A stretch of DNA of 64,000 bases from an uncultured Rhodocyclaceae bacterium (GTDB lineage Bacteria > Pseudomonadota > Gammaproteobacteria > Burkholderiales > Rhodocyclaceae): NCBI GenBank assembly GCA_907163225.1, contig OU015322.1:248001-312000 (forward strand). Direction: 5' to 3'. This document shows, piece after piece, positions 1-10,513 of the stretch. Below the pieces are notes generated by a model. That model was given only the letters and a program-made list of their open reading frames with translations, searched no databases and was not told the origin of the DNA. The position numbers were made by a program, and so were the translations under genes. The stretch's first letter is position 1. Each line of letters begins with the position of its first letter.

Positions 1-1711
<1,711 letters not shown>

Positions 1712-1839
1712 GAGGTTCGGTGTTGCTAAAGAAGGGGGTGGACTATGCGTAATAGCGCCGGAAAATACAACCGTGGCCGCTTGGTGTAGGATTGCGCAGA
1801 TATATTCAAAAAGTGTTCCATTTGCGAGGAGGAATAAAA

Positions 1840-2283
1840 ATGAAGGTTGAAACCTACCTGTTTGGTGCAGTTGAAGTCAGCCCGGAGAAAATTATCCATT
1901 TTCCGAACGGCCTGGTCGGCTTCGAGCAGAGTAAACGCTTCATGCTGGCGCACGAGGAAAGCAAGGAGCACCCCGCCAGCTACACGCTGCAATCGCTGGA
2001 TGAGCCGGCGCTGGCGTTCCAGATTGTTGATCCGACGACCATGGGCTTCGATTACGAATTGGCACTGAATGACGCTGAGAATGCGCTGCTGCAGTCGCCG
2101 GCGCCGGAAGATGTGGCTGTGATGCAGGTTCTTTTCAGAAACGACGAGGGCGGCAAGGCAGTCATTACCCCTAATTTGCGCGCCCCGCTGGTGATCAATA
2201 CCCGCGCCCGCGTGGGAATCCAGAAGGTGATGGAAAACCTGCGTCCGAACATCATTCTGTCCAACCTGGCTAGCGCCGTCTGA
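1840..2283 (+). CDS. fliW: Flagellar assembly factor FliW
   Basis: This 147-residue protein has the FliW pattern ([11 protein letters not shown]-type strand start, then [17 protein letters not shown], and a C-terminal [22 protein letters not shown]). FliW binds flagellin and the CsrA translational repressor, so that CsrA is released as flagellin is exported; it acts in the cytoplasm. The start at 1840 is chosen because GAGGAGG sits just upstream; an in-frame ATG 48 bases earlier lacks a comparable site. No other flagellar gene is next to it here. A GC-rich hairpin follows the stop. Confidence 0.93.
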   Translation: MKVETYLFGAVEVSPEKIIHFPNGLVGFEQSKRFMLAHEESKEHPASYTLQSLDEPALAFQIVDPTTMGFDYELALNDAENALLQSPAPEDVAVMQVLFRNDEGGKAVITPNLRAPLVINTRARVGIQKVMENLRPNIILSNLASAV

Positions 2284-2304
2284 GCGACGCCTGACCGGGC
2301 AATA

Positions 2305-2330
2305 GCGCGGGGCTGCGGCCCCGCGTTGTC
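2305..2330. terminator. GC-rich hairpin between convergent genes
   Basis: CGCGGGGC and GCCCCGCG pair around a four-base loop between the ends of fliW and the convergent carbonic anhydrase gene. The T-rich tail is weak, so this is a probable shared terminator only. Confidence 0.5.
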
Positions 2331-2332
2331 GT

Positions 2333-2854
2333 TTACAGCGGGGAGATCTGGTCGCGGTAGCGTCTGGCGTTGTCGACGTAGTGTTCCGCTGATTTTTTCA
2401 GCTTGGCGACGTCATCCTCGGTGAGTTCTCGCACCACCTTGCCTGGCGAGCCGACGATCAGCACGCGATCCGGAAAGACCTTGCCTTCGGGGATCAGCGT
2501 GTTGGCACCGACGATGCAGCCCTTGCCGATCACCGCCCGGTTGAGGATGACCGAGCCGATGCCGATCAGGCTGCCATCGCCGACCGCGCAGCCATGCAGC
2601 ATGACGAGATGGCCGACGGTGACGTTGTTGCCAATGTGCATCGGCACGCCTTCGTCGGTATGTAGCACTGAGCCGTCCTGGATATTCGTGTTGTCGCCGA
2701 TGTGGATCGGATCATTGTCGCCGCGCAGGGTGGCGTTCCACCAGATCGAACTGTTGGCGCCGAGATGCACGTCGCCGATCACCGTGGCATTGGGGGCAAT
2801 CCAGGCGTCGTCGCCGACTTGCGGTTGGCGGTCGCCGAGGCGGTAGCAGGGCAT
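2333..2854 (-). CDS. Gamma-class carbonic anhydrase-like hexapeptide-repeat protein
   Basis: The 173-residue protein is built almost entirely of left-handed beta-helix hexapeptide repeats (for example [21 protein letters not shown], then [16 protein letters not shown]). The family places zinc-binding histidines on the helix, as in [14 protein letters not shown]. This is the YrdA/PaaY-type gamma-carbonic anhydrase-like family, about 170-190 residues and cytoplasmic. Activity varies among members, so hydration of CO2 is a family inference. It is convergent with fliW, and a dispersed repeat lies just upstream of its start. Confidence 0.85.
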   Translation of the reverse strand: MPCYRLGDRQPQVGDDAWIAPNATVIGDVHLGANSSIWWNATLRGDNDPIHIGDNTNIQDGSVLHTDEGVPMHIGNNVTVGHLVMLHGCAVGDGSLIGIGSVILNRAVIGKGCIVGANTLIPEGKVFPDRVLIVGSPGKVVRELTEDDVAKLKKSAEHYVDNARRYRDQISPL

Positions 2855-2874
2855 GGGGGTTCCTTGTAAAGTTT

Positions 2875-2909
2875 GAAAATTGGCGACTTTTTCCAGTTGA
2901 CCGTAGCAA
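2875..2909 (-). repeat. Dispersed repeat copy 1
   Basis: On the minus strand this reads TTGCTACGGTCAACTGG, A-run, then GTCGCCAATTTTC, a clear copy of the family found throughout the window. It lies between the carbonic anhydrase start and the end of the diguanylate cyclase gene, that is, in the 3' flank of the cyclase. Confidence 0.85.
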
Positions 2910-2923
2910 AACCGGTTAGCCGT

Positions 2924-2957
2924 ACGCTTCGCCTATTTTACCGGCGAAGCGTCTTTT
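2924..2957. terminator. Hairpin downstream of the diguanylate cyclase gene
   Basis: ACGCTTCGCC pairs perfectly with GGCGAAGCGT around a nine-base loop. The T-run is on the + strand only (CTTTT), so termination of the minus-strand cyclase gene would be imperfect. Confidence 0.5.
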
Positions 2958-2959
2958 GC

Positions 2960-4204
2960 TTAGCTGCAGTACTCGCGCCAAGCGCCGCGCCCCGATTTTT
3001 TGACCTGATAAAGCGCTTCATCGGCCTGGCGGATGAGGGCCGGCACGTTGTCGGCGTGTTCGGGATAGTAGCTCCAGCCAAGGCTCAGTCCGACGCAAAC
3101 CGGTTGCGCCAAACAGAGATCGAACGGCTCGCTGATGCGCTCAACCAGTTGCTGGGCGACATTCACGATATCGTCGCGCCCGACGTCTTCGAGGACGATC
3201 AAGAATTCATCACCGCCCATTCGGGCGACCGTATCGGTTTCCCGCAGGTGTTCGCGCAGGCGCCCTGCAACGAGCTTGAGCAACTCATCGCCGATCGCGT
3301 GCCCCAGGCTGTCATTGACTGCCTTGAAGCCGTCCAGGTCGAGGAACATCACGGCGAACGGCCGCCCATCGCGGTGGGCGCGCTCCCAGGTTTTCTGGAT
3401 TCGCGAATTGAACAGCAGGCGGTTGGGCAGGCCGGTCAGGGCATCGTAGTGGGCCAGGCGCTCGACGGCTGTCTCGACATGGTTCATGCGCCCCATGTCG
3501 GTCGTAATCCCGACATACTGAATCGGCTTCCCCTTGTGATCGCGAACGGTGCTGATCGACAACCATTCATGATAAATCTCGCCACCTTTCCGCCGATTCC
3601 AGATCGCCCCCTGCCATTCCCCTGTGTTGGCAATCGAGTCCCACATCCGCCGGTAGAAAAACTCGTCATGCCGTCCCGAACGAAGCATGCGCATATGCTG
3701 GCCGAGGACTTCCTTTTCCTGGTAGTCCGTGACCTTTTCGAAGGCTGGATTCACCGCAAGGATGCGGCAATCAATGTCGGTCACGACAATCGCTTCCTGG
3801 GTCGACTGGAACACCGTGTTGGCAATGTGCAGCTTGTCCTCTACGTCCTTGCGCAAGGTCGCATCGCGGACAACGCAGAGGGTTCCCTGCCGGTCATAGA
3901 TTTCCAGCGGCGAAAGCATGACATCGACCGGAAACAGGCCACCATCCTTGCGGCGGCCGAATAGGTTGTTGCTGGCACCCATCGGGCGCGTCTGCGCTGC
4001 TCCCTGGTAACCCGTCCGGTAGTGGACGTGAGCCGAGGCGATGTCGCGTGGGGTCAGTGACTCCACCGGTTGCCCCAGAAGCTCATCCGGGGCGTATCCA
4101 AACAAATGCTCCAGCGCGCTATTTACATACAGGATTCGGCCGGCTGTATCGGCAACCAGCAGGCCATCGGGTACTGCCTCGAAAATTTTCTCAAATACCG
4201 GCAT
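2960..4204 (-). CDS. Diguanylate cyclase with two PAS domains (PAS-PAS-GGDEF)
   Basis: The 414-residue soluble protein begins with PAS 1 (VFEKIFEAVPDGLLVADTAG, about residues 1-125), then PAS 2 with a PAC-like end (VFQSTQEAIVVTDIDCRI to about 245), then a GGDEF domain. The active-site motif MGGDEF is near residue 328 and intact. An RxxD inhibitory site (RETD) sits five residues before it, so product inhibition by c-di-GMP is expected. It makes c-di-GMP from two GTP. No transmembrane segment is seen, so sensing is probably cytoplasmic. It stands alone, divergent from the pyrophosphatase gene. Confidence 0.92.
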   Translation of the reverse strand: MPVFEKIFEAVPDGLLVADTAGRILYVNSALEHLFGYAPDELLGQPVESLTPRDIASAHVHYRTGYQGAAQTRPMGASNNLFGRRKDGGLFPVDVMLSPLEIYDRQGTLCVVRDATLRKDVEDKLHIANTVFQSTQEAIVVTDIDCRILAVNPAFEKVTDYQEKEVLGQHMRMLRSGRHDEFFYRRMWDSIANTGEWQGAIWNRRKGGEIYHEWLSISTVRDHKGKPIQYVGITTDMGRMNHVETAVERLAHYDALTGLPNRLLFNSRIQKTWERAHRDGRPFAVMFLDLDGFKAVNDSLGHAIGDELLKLVAGRLREHLRETDTVARMGGDEFLIVLEDVGRDDIVNVAQQLVERISEPFDLCLAQPVCVGLSLGWSYYPEHADNVPALIRQADEALYQVKKSGRGAWREYCS

Positions 4205-4411
4205 CCGTTAACGCATCGAAATACTTGCTTACAGTGGCGGAGGGGTTTCCAGCGGGAAGTATGCCCTGAGTGATATTTCAATAGGAGCGGAATTGCTTAA
4301 CAAGGTTCCCGAGTTGTGAAACGCCGGCAGCGCCATCGCCGGCCGTAGCGCATCGGCTCAAGTTGCTGCTTTCGGTGCCGGCTGGCATGATCGACGCGGA
4401 TTATTCCGAGG

Positions 4412-4449
4412 ATTTGAAAATGAGCGATTTTTCCGGGTTGACCGCAGCA
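4412..4449 (-). repeat. Possible diverged dispersed-repeat copy over a start codon
   Basis: Minus-strand reading TGCTGCGGTCAACCCGG, A-run, TCGCTCATTTTCAAAT resembles the dispersed repeat, with one inserted base and several changes. It covers the start codon and first ten codons of the pyrophosphatase gene. It may be chance. Confidence 0.35.
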
Positions 4450-4776
4450 CTGCTGGCATTCCGCGATGCCCGCGACTGGCGGCAGTTCCACTCGCTGCGT
4501 AACCTGATTACGTCACTGAATCTCGAAGCCGCGGAGTTACTGGAGCTGACCCAGTGGAAAACTGATGCTGAAATCGATGCGCTGCCAGCCGATCCGCAAG
4601 CCGCCGAGGCCCTGCGCGACGAATGCGCCGACATCCTGCTCTATTTGCTGTTGATTGCCGACACGGCCGGCATTGACCTGGCTGCTGCCGCCCGCGCCAA
4701 ACTGGCCAAGAACGCCGTCAAATACCCGGTCGACAAAGCCTACGGCTCGCGGGCCAAATACACCGAATTAGGTTGA
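4420..4776 (+). CDS. MazG-like nucleotide pyrophosphohydrolase
   Basis: The 118-residue protein carries the all-alpha NTP-PPase pattern: SLNLEAAELLELTQW (EAAELLE, metal-binding glutamates) followed by LRDECADILLYLLLIADTAGIDL (E..D motif). It resembles the dCTP-pyrophosphatase (DCTPP1/RS21) group, which hydrolyses non-canonical or excess dNTPs to monophosphates. The start at 4420 is preferred (GAGGAT upstream, and homology begins near here) over an in-frame ATG at 4363. Its last nine bases overlap the end of the convergent rlmJ gene. Confidence 0.88.
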   Translation: MSDFSGLTAALLAFRDARDWRQFHSLRNLITSLNLEAAELLELTQWKTDAEIDALPADPQAAEALRDECADILLYLLLIADTAGIDLAAAARAKLAKNAVKYPVDKAYGSRAKYTELG

Positions 4777-5613
4777 TTCACTTTCCAGCGTGTATTTCGC
4801 GCCGTCGCCCTGAGCAAGCAGGGATGCCAGCGTGGGCAGCGTGTCGTGCAGCGTCTTTTCTAAAGTCCACGGCGGATTGATGATGAACATGCCGCTGCCG
4901 TGCATGCCAAAACCGTCGCGGGACGGGGCCTTGACCTCCAGCGATGCATGCAGCCAGTTGGTGGCCCCCAGGCGCTTCAGCTTGTCCGGCAACTGGCGGG
5001 ACTCCTGTTTGCCGAGCATCGGGTACCACAGGGCGTAAGTTCCGGTGGCAAAGCGCTTCATGGCATCCTGCAGCGCCTTGATCACGGCGGTGTAATCACC
5101 CTTCGTTTCATAAGATGGGTCGATCAGCACCAGCGCGCGGCGTGGCGGTGGCGGCAGGATGGCCTTCAGGCCGGTGAATCCATCACCATCGGTGATCGCG
5201 ACCTCGCGGCCACTGCCCTTGAAGCAATCCATCAGCAACTTGCCGTCGGTGCTATGCATTTCATAGAGCCGCAAGCGGTCGCTGTCGCGCAGCAACTGCC
5301 GGGCCAGCCAGGGCGAACCCGGATAGTGGCGCAACTGGCCACCCGGGTTGAGCATCTTGATGAAATCGAGGTAATTCAGCGCCGCCTTGGGTAGCCCCTT
5401 GGCTTCCCACAGGCGGCCGACGCCATCGCGATATTCGCTCAGTTTGGTGGCGTGGGCTGAGTCCAGCGCATAACGCCCGGCACCGGCATGGGTGTCGATG
5501 ATCCAGAAAGGCGCAGGCTTTTCAGCCATGTATTCGGCGATCTCGATCAGGATGAGGTGTTTCAGCACGTCGGCGTGGTTGCCGGCGTGAAAGGCGTGGC
5601 GGTAGCTGAGCAT
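4768..5613 (-). CDS. rlmJ: 23S rRNA (adenine-2030 N6)-methyltransferase RlmJ
   Basis: The 281-residue protein starts MLSYRHAFHAGNHADVLKH, the RlmJ signature. It has IDTHAGAGRY for S-adenosylmethionine binding and VLIDPSYE for the DPPY-like catalytic motif, then GMHGSGMFIINPPWTL at the C-terminus. Length and motifs match the family, which modifies A2030 of 23S rRNA. It ends inside the convergent pyrophosphatase gene. Confidence 0.95.
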   Translation of the reverse strand: MLSYRHAFHAGNHADVLKHLILIEIAEYMAEKPAPFWIIDTHAGAGRYALDSAHATKLSEYRDGVGRLWEAKGLPKAALNYLDFIKMLNPGGQLRHYPGSPWLARQLLRDSDRLRLYEMHSTDGKLLMDCFKGSGREVAITDGDGFTGLKAILPPPPRRALVLIDPSYETKGDYTAVIKALQDAMKRFATGTYALWYPMLGKQESRQLPDKLKRLGATNWLHASLEVKAPSRDGFGMHGSGMFIINPPWTLEKTLHDTLPTLASLLAQGDGAKYTLESEST

Positions 5614-5622
5614 TAAGGGGGA

Positions 5623-7149
5623 TCAGTCAGGAAGCAGGTCTAGGGCGAAGAATTCTAGCCCCTCATTGGCTTCCATGCATGATCCAATTTGGCGATGTAA
5701 TGTGCGTCCAGGCAATTTGACCTGGATTTTCTGGCCGGTTCGATAGGCGCCAGGGGCCGTGATCAGCCCGGCAAACTTGCCGTAGGCCGGCAGGGTGTGC
5801 ATGAACACAGCCCGCCGTTCCGGGGTGTTCTCGGCAGAAATATCCACGACGCTGACTTGCGGTGACATCAACTGCAGGCCAACTTCCAGGCGAACATGCG
5901 ACGACGTGATACGACGCACCAGACAGACGTGAATCTTGCTCGATTCACGCGGTTGCAAGGCAACGATTTCACCTGCGCCCATGCTGCTCTTGTCGCCCTT
6001 GATGTAACGCAGGCGGAAACCATCCGGGCTTTCGTCGATCAATGCCCATTCGCTGGAGGGAAAACCGCGGCCGTCGTAACGCGACGAGGAATCGACCGAA
6101 CGGCGAGACAAGGCGTTCCCGTCGAGAAAGTTGATGACCGTGGAAAAACCGCTGATCAGGTCGCCGCGAGGGCGAAAGCGAGTCCGGCTGAAGCGGCGGG
6201 CGCTTTTGCCGCCGATCGCAACGCGCAGCGTCTGAAGCAAGGCGGGCGGTGCATCAAGATCAGGCTCAACGGCCTTGCCGGGGCGGCGCGTGAGATTTCG
6301 GTCGAGCGCCGCCAGCACCTCAGTGCAGTCGATCACCAGGCTGCCGAAAATTGAGGAGCCCGTTGGCAGGCGAGCCAGGGGATAGCCTGGAGTGCCTTCG
6401 TTCGGGCGAACCAGAAAACAGGATTCCGTCCCGTGGCTGCTCGCGTGGTTCGGAATGACTTCGCCAATCAGCGCATAGGCTGCGAGTTGGCGCGTGCAGA
6501 TATTGATAACCTCCAACTCCGCTCGCGGCAGCTTGGTCGGTTCAAGATAGGCAAAAAGCAGGGCGCCGAGATACTCGTGTTCAATCGGTGCGGTTTCGCC
6601 ATTGAGCGGCTTGGAACCCTGACCGCGGATCATCTGGTAGAGTTCGTGCAGCATTTGCCAGGAGCCGGCCGATGGCGTGGCATAAGCCCGGTAGGCCAGC
6701 AACTGGCGGCGGGAAATCATTGCCATGGCGCGTTGTATGCAACGATGCAACAGATGACTTAATGCGGCGCTAAGATGGCTTTTGTTGATACTGCGAGCGA
6801 TGCCGGTGTAAGCAGCGGCCAGCCCCTTGAGCAGGTTGTCGGCGTGCAAAGCTTCGGTTGCCGCTTCAAGCGGCAAGGGGAGAACGGCGTGACTGATATT
6901 TTTTTCAAGGGTGGGTAATGCTTTTTCGGTCTCAAGGCGGGCCTCTTCCAGCAGCTTGAAACGCATGTGCATGTTCGATTCTCGGCCAATGCCGGGCAGA
7001 ATGCTGCCAGCCAGCTTGATGACCGCTTGTTGCGGTGTCAGCCCGGCAGTGGAGTCAAGCAGACTCCGAGCCGCGGGATCACCTTTCCGTTCGGCGCCTG
7101 ACTGGCCGAATGGAAAAAATTCGCGTAATCGATGCAGGGGATAGGCCAT
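5623..7149 (-). CDS. Large PilZ-like protein, putative c-di-GMP-related factor
   Basis: This 508-residue soluble protein has no obvious signal peptide or membrane span. The N-terminal 300 residues are mostly helical and unrecognised. The C-terminal part has an arginine-rich stretch (RRFSRTRF, then SRRSVDSSSRYDGRG) followed by IDESPDGFRL, which fits the PilZ D/NxSxxG motif, and by beta-rich sequence. I infer a degenerate or variant PilZ domain that may bind c-di-GMP. It lies directly upstream of, and may be unrelated to, rlmJ on the same strand. Confidence 0.55.
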   Translation of the reverse strand: MAYPLHRLREFFPFGQSGAERKGDPAARSLLDSTAGLTPQQAVIKLAGSILPGIGRESNMHMRFKLLEEARLETEKALPTLEKNISHAVLPLPLEAATEALHADNLLKGLAAAYTGIARSINKSHLSAALSHLLHRCIQRAMAMISRRQLLAYRAYATPSAGSWQMLHELYQMIRGQGSKPLNGETAPIEHEYLGALLFAYLEPTKLPRAELEVINICTRQLAAYALIGEVIPNHASSHGTESCFLVRPNEGTPGYPLARLPTGSSIFGSLVIDCTEVLAALDRNLTRRPGKAVEPDLDAPPALLQTLRVAIGGKSARRFSRTRFRPRGDLISGFSTVINFLDGNALSRRSVDSSSRYDGRGFPSSEWALIDESPDGFRLRYIKGDKSSMGAGEIVALQPRESSKIHVCLVRRITSSHVRLEVGLQLMSPQVSVVDISAENTPERRAVFMHTLPAYGKFAGLITAPGAYRTGQKIQVKLPGRTLHRQIGSCMEANEGLEFFALDLLPD

Positions 7150-7236
7150 GATCTGCGGGTGATTTTTGACTGACGAATTATCCGGTAATTTGGCGCTGAT
7201 TTCCGTGCTGAATTTCCGTTTTACTATACTTGGACG

Positions 7237-7578
7237 ATGAATTTGACTGAACTACTGTTTCTTCTCCTGATGGCCTTTGGCGTCTGGTTCTGGCTGGACA
7301 GCCTGAAGGCAAGGGAAATTGGCGTGCTGGCTGCACGCAATGCCTGTCACGGCGAGGGTTTGCAATTCCTTGACGAAAGCGTGGTCGGAAATTCCTTGCG
7401 CCTGGCGCGTGATGATGCCGGGCGCCTCAAATTGCGCCGCGTCTATGGCTTCGAATACAGCGACACCGGCAACGACCGCCGCTCCGGCAGCGTTACCATG
7501 CTCGGCCACGACGTCGAAATTCTGCATGTCCGTCCCCACCTTTACGTGATTCCAAATATCCATGAAACCCTCCATTGA
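7237..7578 (+). CDS. DUF3301 family single-span membrane protein
   Basis: The 113-residue protein has one N-terminal membrane span (TELLFLLLMAFGVWFWLDSL), then a conserved soluble part (REIGVLAARNACHGEGLQFLDESV, later YGFEYSDTG). This pattern matches the DUF3301 family of proteobacteria; function unknown. Its end overlaps the start of the mutarotase gene by 17 bases, so the two are probably co-transcribed. Confidence 0.8.
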   Translation: MNLTELLFLLLMAFGVWFWLDSLKAREIGVLAARNACHGEGLQFLDESVVGNSLRLARDDAGRLKLRRVYGFEYSDTGNDRRSGSVTMLGHDVEILHVRPHLYVIPNIHETLH

Positions 7579-8407
7579 ACCCATCGAATTCCACGGCATC
7601 GAAGCGCTGCGCCTGAGCGGCCCGCGCGGTGCTACTGCGGTCATCAGCAAACTTGGCGCGCAGGTGCTGTCCTGGGTTCCGCCGGACGGGCAGGAGCGCC
7701 TGTTTTTGTCCGAGAAGGCCATTTTTGACGGCAGCGTGGCAATTCGTGGCGGCGTTCCGGTTTGCTTTCCGCAGTTTGCGGAAATGGGCGACCTGCCCAA
7801 ACATGGCTTCGTGCGCACCCGAGAATGGTCGCTGGGCGCGCAGCGTACCGGCGACGATTACGCCTTGGTTACGTTTGAACTGAGCAGCGACGATGCAACC
7901 AAGGAAATCTGGCCGCATGACTTTCACGCCGAGATGACCCTGATGCTTGAGGCCGATCGCATCGACATGGAATTCTGCGTCACCAACACGGGAGGCGCAC
8001 CCTTCGAATTTACCAGCGCCCTGCATAGCTACCTGCGCGTCGAGCACGTCGAGAAAATTTCGCTGGAAGGCCTCTCCGGCCACGATTACCGCGATGCCAT
8101 CGACGACGGCCTGGTATCCCGCGAAGAAATCACGGAGCTTGTCGTCGAAGACGAGATCGACCGCATTTATCACAACGTCAAGGCGCCGCAAGTCCTGCAC
8201 AACGGCAAGCAAAGCCTTGCCATTCAGGGGCAGGGCTTTCCCGATGTGGTCGTCTGGAACCCGTGGGTTGATCGCTGTGCCGGTCTCAAGGATATGTCGG
8301 CCAATGGCTGGCGTCTCATGCTGTGCGTCGAAGCAGCGGCGACCCAGCCGATCACGCTGCCGGCCGGTGAGGAATGGTACGGCCGGCAGACACTGGCTAC
8401 CATTTGA
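7562..8407 (+). CDS. D-hexose-6-phosphate mutarotase (YeaD type)
   Basis: The 281-residue protein shows the aldose-1-epimerase-like fold of the YeaD group: KLGAQVLSWVPPDGQE, then AIRGGVPVCFPQF, HGFVR, a conserved LHSYLRV, and VVWNPWVD near the C-terminus. The family interconverts alpha and beta anomers of glucose 6-phosphate in the cytoplasm. It overlaps the upstream DUF3301 gene in a different frame. Confidence 0.9.
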   Translation: MKPSIEPIEFHGIEALRLSGPRGATAVISKLGAQVLSWVPPDGQERLFLSEKAIFDGSVAIRGGVPVCFPQFAEMGDLPKHGFVRTREWSLGAQRTGDDYALVTFELSSDDATKEIWPHDFHAEMTLMLEADRIDMEFCVTNTGGAPFEFTSALHSYLRVEHVEKISLEGLSGHDYRDAIDDGLVSREEITELVVEDEIDRIYHNVKAPQVLHNGKQSLAIQGQGFPDVVVWNPWVDRCAGLKDMSANGWRLMLCVEAAATQPITLPAGEEWYGRQTLATI

Positions 8408-8542
8408 TTGATTGGCCCTGTATTGGCGGCTAGCCGCCCGCAAATTTGATTTGCATTAGGGCAGGGCGGGGCGCGAATTCGGTAGTCTCAGTCCATGCTG
8501 CGGCAATCCCGCCGGTACGGCAGTCTTTTGATCGGACTATCG

Positions 8543-9274
8543 ATGACTATTTCGCCCCTTTCCCTATCCAGCCTGCAGCGCGCCCTGGCTGAAGGCTGGC
8601 GGGTCGCCAACGCGACGCGCGGCGTCAGCATCGCATACGCCCTGATTTTTACGCTGGGTGGGCTGGTCATCATGGGCGGTTTGCTGTCCCAAGGGTGGTC
8701 GCCTTTTGTCCTGGCTGCGGCAGGCGCCTTCATGCTGATCGGCCCGGCCATCCTGGCCGGCTTTTTTGGCATCGCCGGCGCGCTGGAGGCAGGTCAGGCG
8801 GTCGGGCTGGGCAGTATTCTCAGCGGCTACGCGCAGGCCTCCCGCGCACTGTGGGCACTTGCCCTGATCTGCACCCTGCTGTTCATGATTTTCGTCACCG
8901 ATGCAGCGATTCTCTACGCCTACATGCTGGGCTCCACGCCAGTCTGGCTGGACAACCTGCTACCGGCCAACGCCAACGTGATGTCCTTCGTCCGCTGGGC
9001 CGGCGTCTCCGGCCTGGTCGTCGCCTTTCTGCTCTACTGCGTCGCCGCCTTTTCCGTGCCGCTGCTCTGCGAGCGCCGGGCAGGGCTGGTTGAAGCCGTG
9101 GTACTCAGCGTGCGTGTCGTGTTCACTAGTTTCATACCTTCCATTTTTTGGGCTTTTTTCCTGTCGACCGTAACAATCGGCAGCATCCTGTTTTTGCCCC
9201 TTCTGCCGCTGACCCTGCCGTGGATGGCTTATGCCAGCCGGGCGCTGTACCGGCAGGCGCTGCCTGCCACGTAA
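8543..9274 (+). CDS. DUF2189 family multi-span membrane protein
   Basis: The 243-residue protein has about six hydrophobic segments (for example ALIFTLGGLVIMGGLL, ALALICTLLFMIFVTDAAIL, LVVAFLLYCVAAFSVPLL) and an N-terminal helix ALAEGWRVANATRGVSIAYA typical of the DUF2189 family. It is an integral inner-membrane protein of unknown role. The start at 8543 fits the homology better than an upstream ATG at 8495. A GGCGGCTAGCCGCC palindrome lies upstream at about 8425-8438, with no assigned function. Confidence 0.75.
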   Translation: MTISPLSLSSLQRALAEGWRVANATRGVSIAYALIFTLGGLVIMGGLLSQGWSPFVLAAAGAFMLIGPAILAGFFGIAGALEAGQAVGLGSILSGYAQASRALWALALICTLLFMIFVTDAAILYAYMLGSTPVWLDNLLPANANVMSFVRWAGVSGLVVAFLLYCVAAFSVPLLCERRAGLVEAVVLSVRVVFTSFIPSIFWAFFLSTVTIGSILFLPLLPLTLPWMAYASRALYRQALPAT

Positions 9275-9387
9275 GTTCCTGCGGTTGTACGGTGGCGAAG
9301 GTGTAATTTCTACCATTTATTACCGTTGTTCAGATTCGAGGTGGTTTCGGAGGGCAATCTGGTGAAGCTTGAGTACGTTTGGCGTTG

Positions 9388-10449
9388 TTAGCCACTACCG
9401 GAAGCAATCATCTGGTAATAGCTGAGATAGATTTGGCCTGTCTGAGCAGCGTAGCGCTTCTTTCGCAACAGTAAGCTTGTGAAGTCAATTCGCTCTTCAA
9501 AGACCGCCATAAGGTCGCCGCCGTCTACGAGCAGTATTGACGCGCCACCAGCTTGGTGTGAGGCAACACCATCTGACGAAAAACCATTGATTGATAAAAA
9601 GATGCCAAGGGTGTTTTCGAGCTTCGTTCTGACTTTGTCGGTAAACACTGCTAAGTCGGCTTTGTTGACCATTTCCTTTTGCCACTTCGCCTCAAACAAG
9701 TATTCAGTGCCTTCGAGAGAAAATGCCCCGTCGATCTGTTCGCCTAGATTCTTGAAAGATGCTTTCGGGTCGAGATCGAATAACTCGAAGAGTTCATACA
9801 TTACGCGCTCAAGTTCGAAGCCTCTGCTTTGCGCGTTGTCAGACCCAACCAAAGCCATGTATCGGGTTTTTATCGTTTCCAGCTTCTGCCGAACAGCTGC
9901 GTTTTCCCGAAGTTTCTTCGCGGCCTGTTCCTGCCGCTGTTTGATGTCATCTTGTTCCTTCTTTATGTCTTTGTGCGGTTCAACCAGTTGCTTGAGTTGA
10001 TTGACAGCGTTGCGAGCCCTCTCGACCTTTTGCGGCCCGTCGTCCAAAGGCTTTAGGTGCGAGAAGTCGGTGAGCTTGCAAAGTTCGTAGCAAATCTTGG
10101 TTAAGTCACCCAGGTGCGCCGCTGGGTTTGCAACGAGATAGTCAACAACGTCAGATGCGATCTGACGTTTGTAGTTTTCCCAGTTGAAATTGTTCAGAAG
10201 GCCTGGCTTGGATAGGCAGAGTTGTAGGAAGCCGCGAAGCTCTGACTTGTACCAATAGACAGAGCAAAGTGCTTCTTTTAGCGCCATGATTCCAGCTGGC
10301 GATAGTTGCTTTGACAAGTAATACTCCCTGTTTTGTTGTGGCTGACTAATGATTTCAAGCATACCAGCATAAGAAACGAGGATTCTTATGTCGAGTGAAT
10401 AAATGGCGTGGTTGTCTTCGAAACGTTTGTAAGCGCCCGGCGAACCCAT
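9388..10449 (-). CDS. Mrr-like restriction-endonuclease-fold protein, 5' end disrupted by IS66
   Basis: The 353-codon frame has a helical N-terminal half, a coiled coil (about residues 140-190, KKEQDDIKQRQEQAAKKLREN), and a C-terminal PD-(D/E)xK-type nuclease domain: GFELERVMYELFELF, QIDGAFSLEGTEYLF, then EAKWQ. This is the Mrr-like pattern, consistent with defence against foreign DNA. The first seven residues (MGSPGAY) are encoded by the end of the inserted IS66 element, so the start codon is IS-derived; the first native ATG is at 10362. The gene is visibly richer in A+T than its neighbours, suggesting transfer. Whether a functional protein is still made is unclear. Confidence 0.65.
   Translation of the reverse strand: MGSPGAYKRFEDNHAIYSLDIRILVSYAGMLEIISQPQQNREYYLSKQLSPAGIMALKEALCSVYWYKSELRGFLQLCLSKPGLLNNFNWENYKRQIASDVVDYLVANPAAHLGDLTKICYELCKLTDFSHLKPLDDGPQKVERARNAVNQLKQLVEPHKDIKKEQDDIKQRQEQAAKKLRENAAVRQKLETIKTRYMALVGSDNAQSRGFELERVMYELFELFDLDPKASFKNLGEQIDGAFSLEGTEYLFEAKWQKEMVNKADLAVFTDKVRTKLENTLGIFLSINGFSSDGVASHQAGGASILLVDGGDLMAVFEERIDFTSLLLRKKRYAAQTGQIYLSYYQMIASGSG
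10421..10428. repeat. IS66 target-site duplication, left
   Basis: AAACGTTT directly flanks the left end of the insertion sequence and is repeated at its right end (12808-12815). Eight bases is the usual IS66-family duplication. The site is itself a palindrome. Confidence 0.9.
10429..10448 (+). repeat. IS66 left terminal inverted repeat
   Basis: GTAAGCGCCCGGCGAACCCA, matched perfectly by the complement at 12788-12807. GTAA-type ends are typical of the IS66 family. Confidence 0.93.
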
Positions 10450-10513
10450 CTGTAAATTGACGCGTTAGACCGCGAAGATCGTGTCCCCTTAAAAACGATG
10501 GTGGACACTATCG

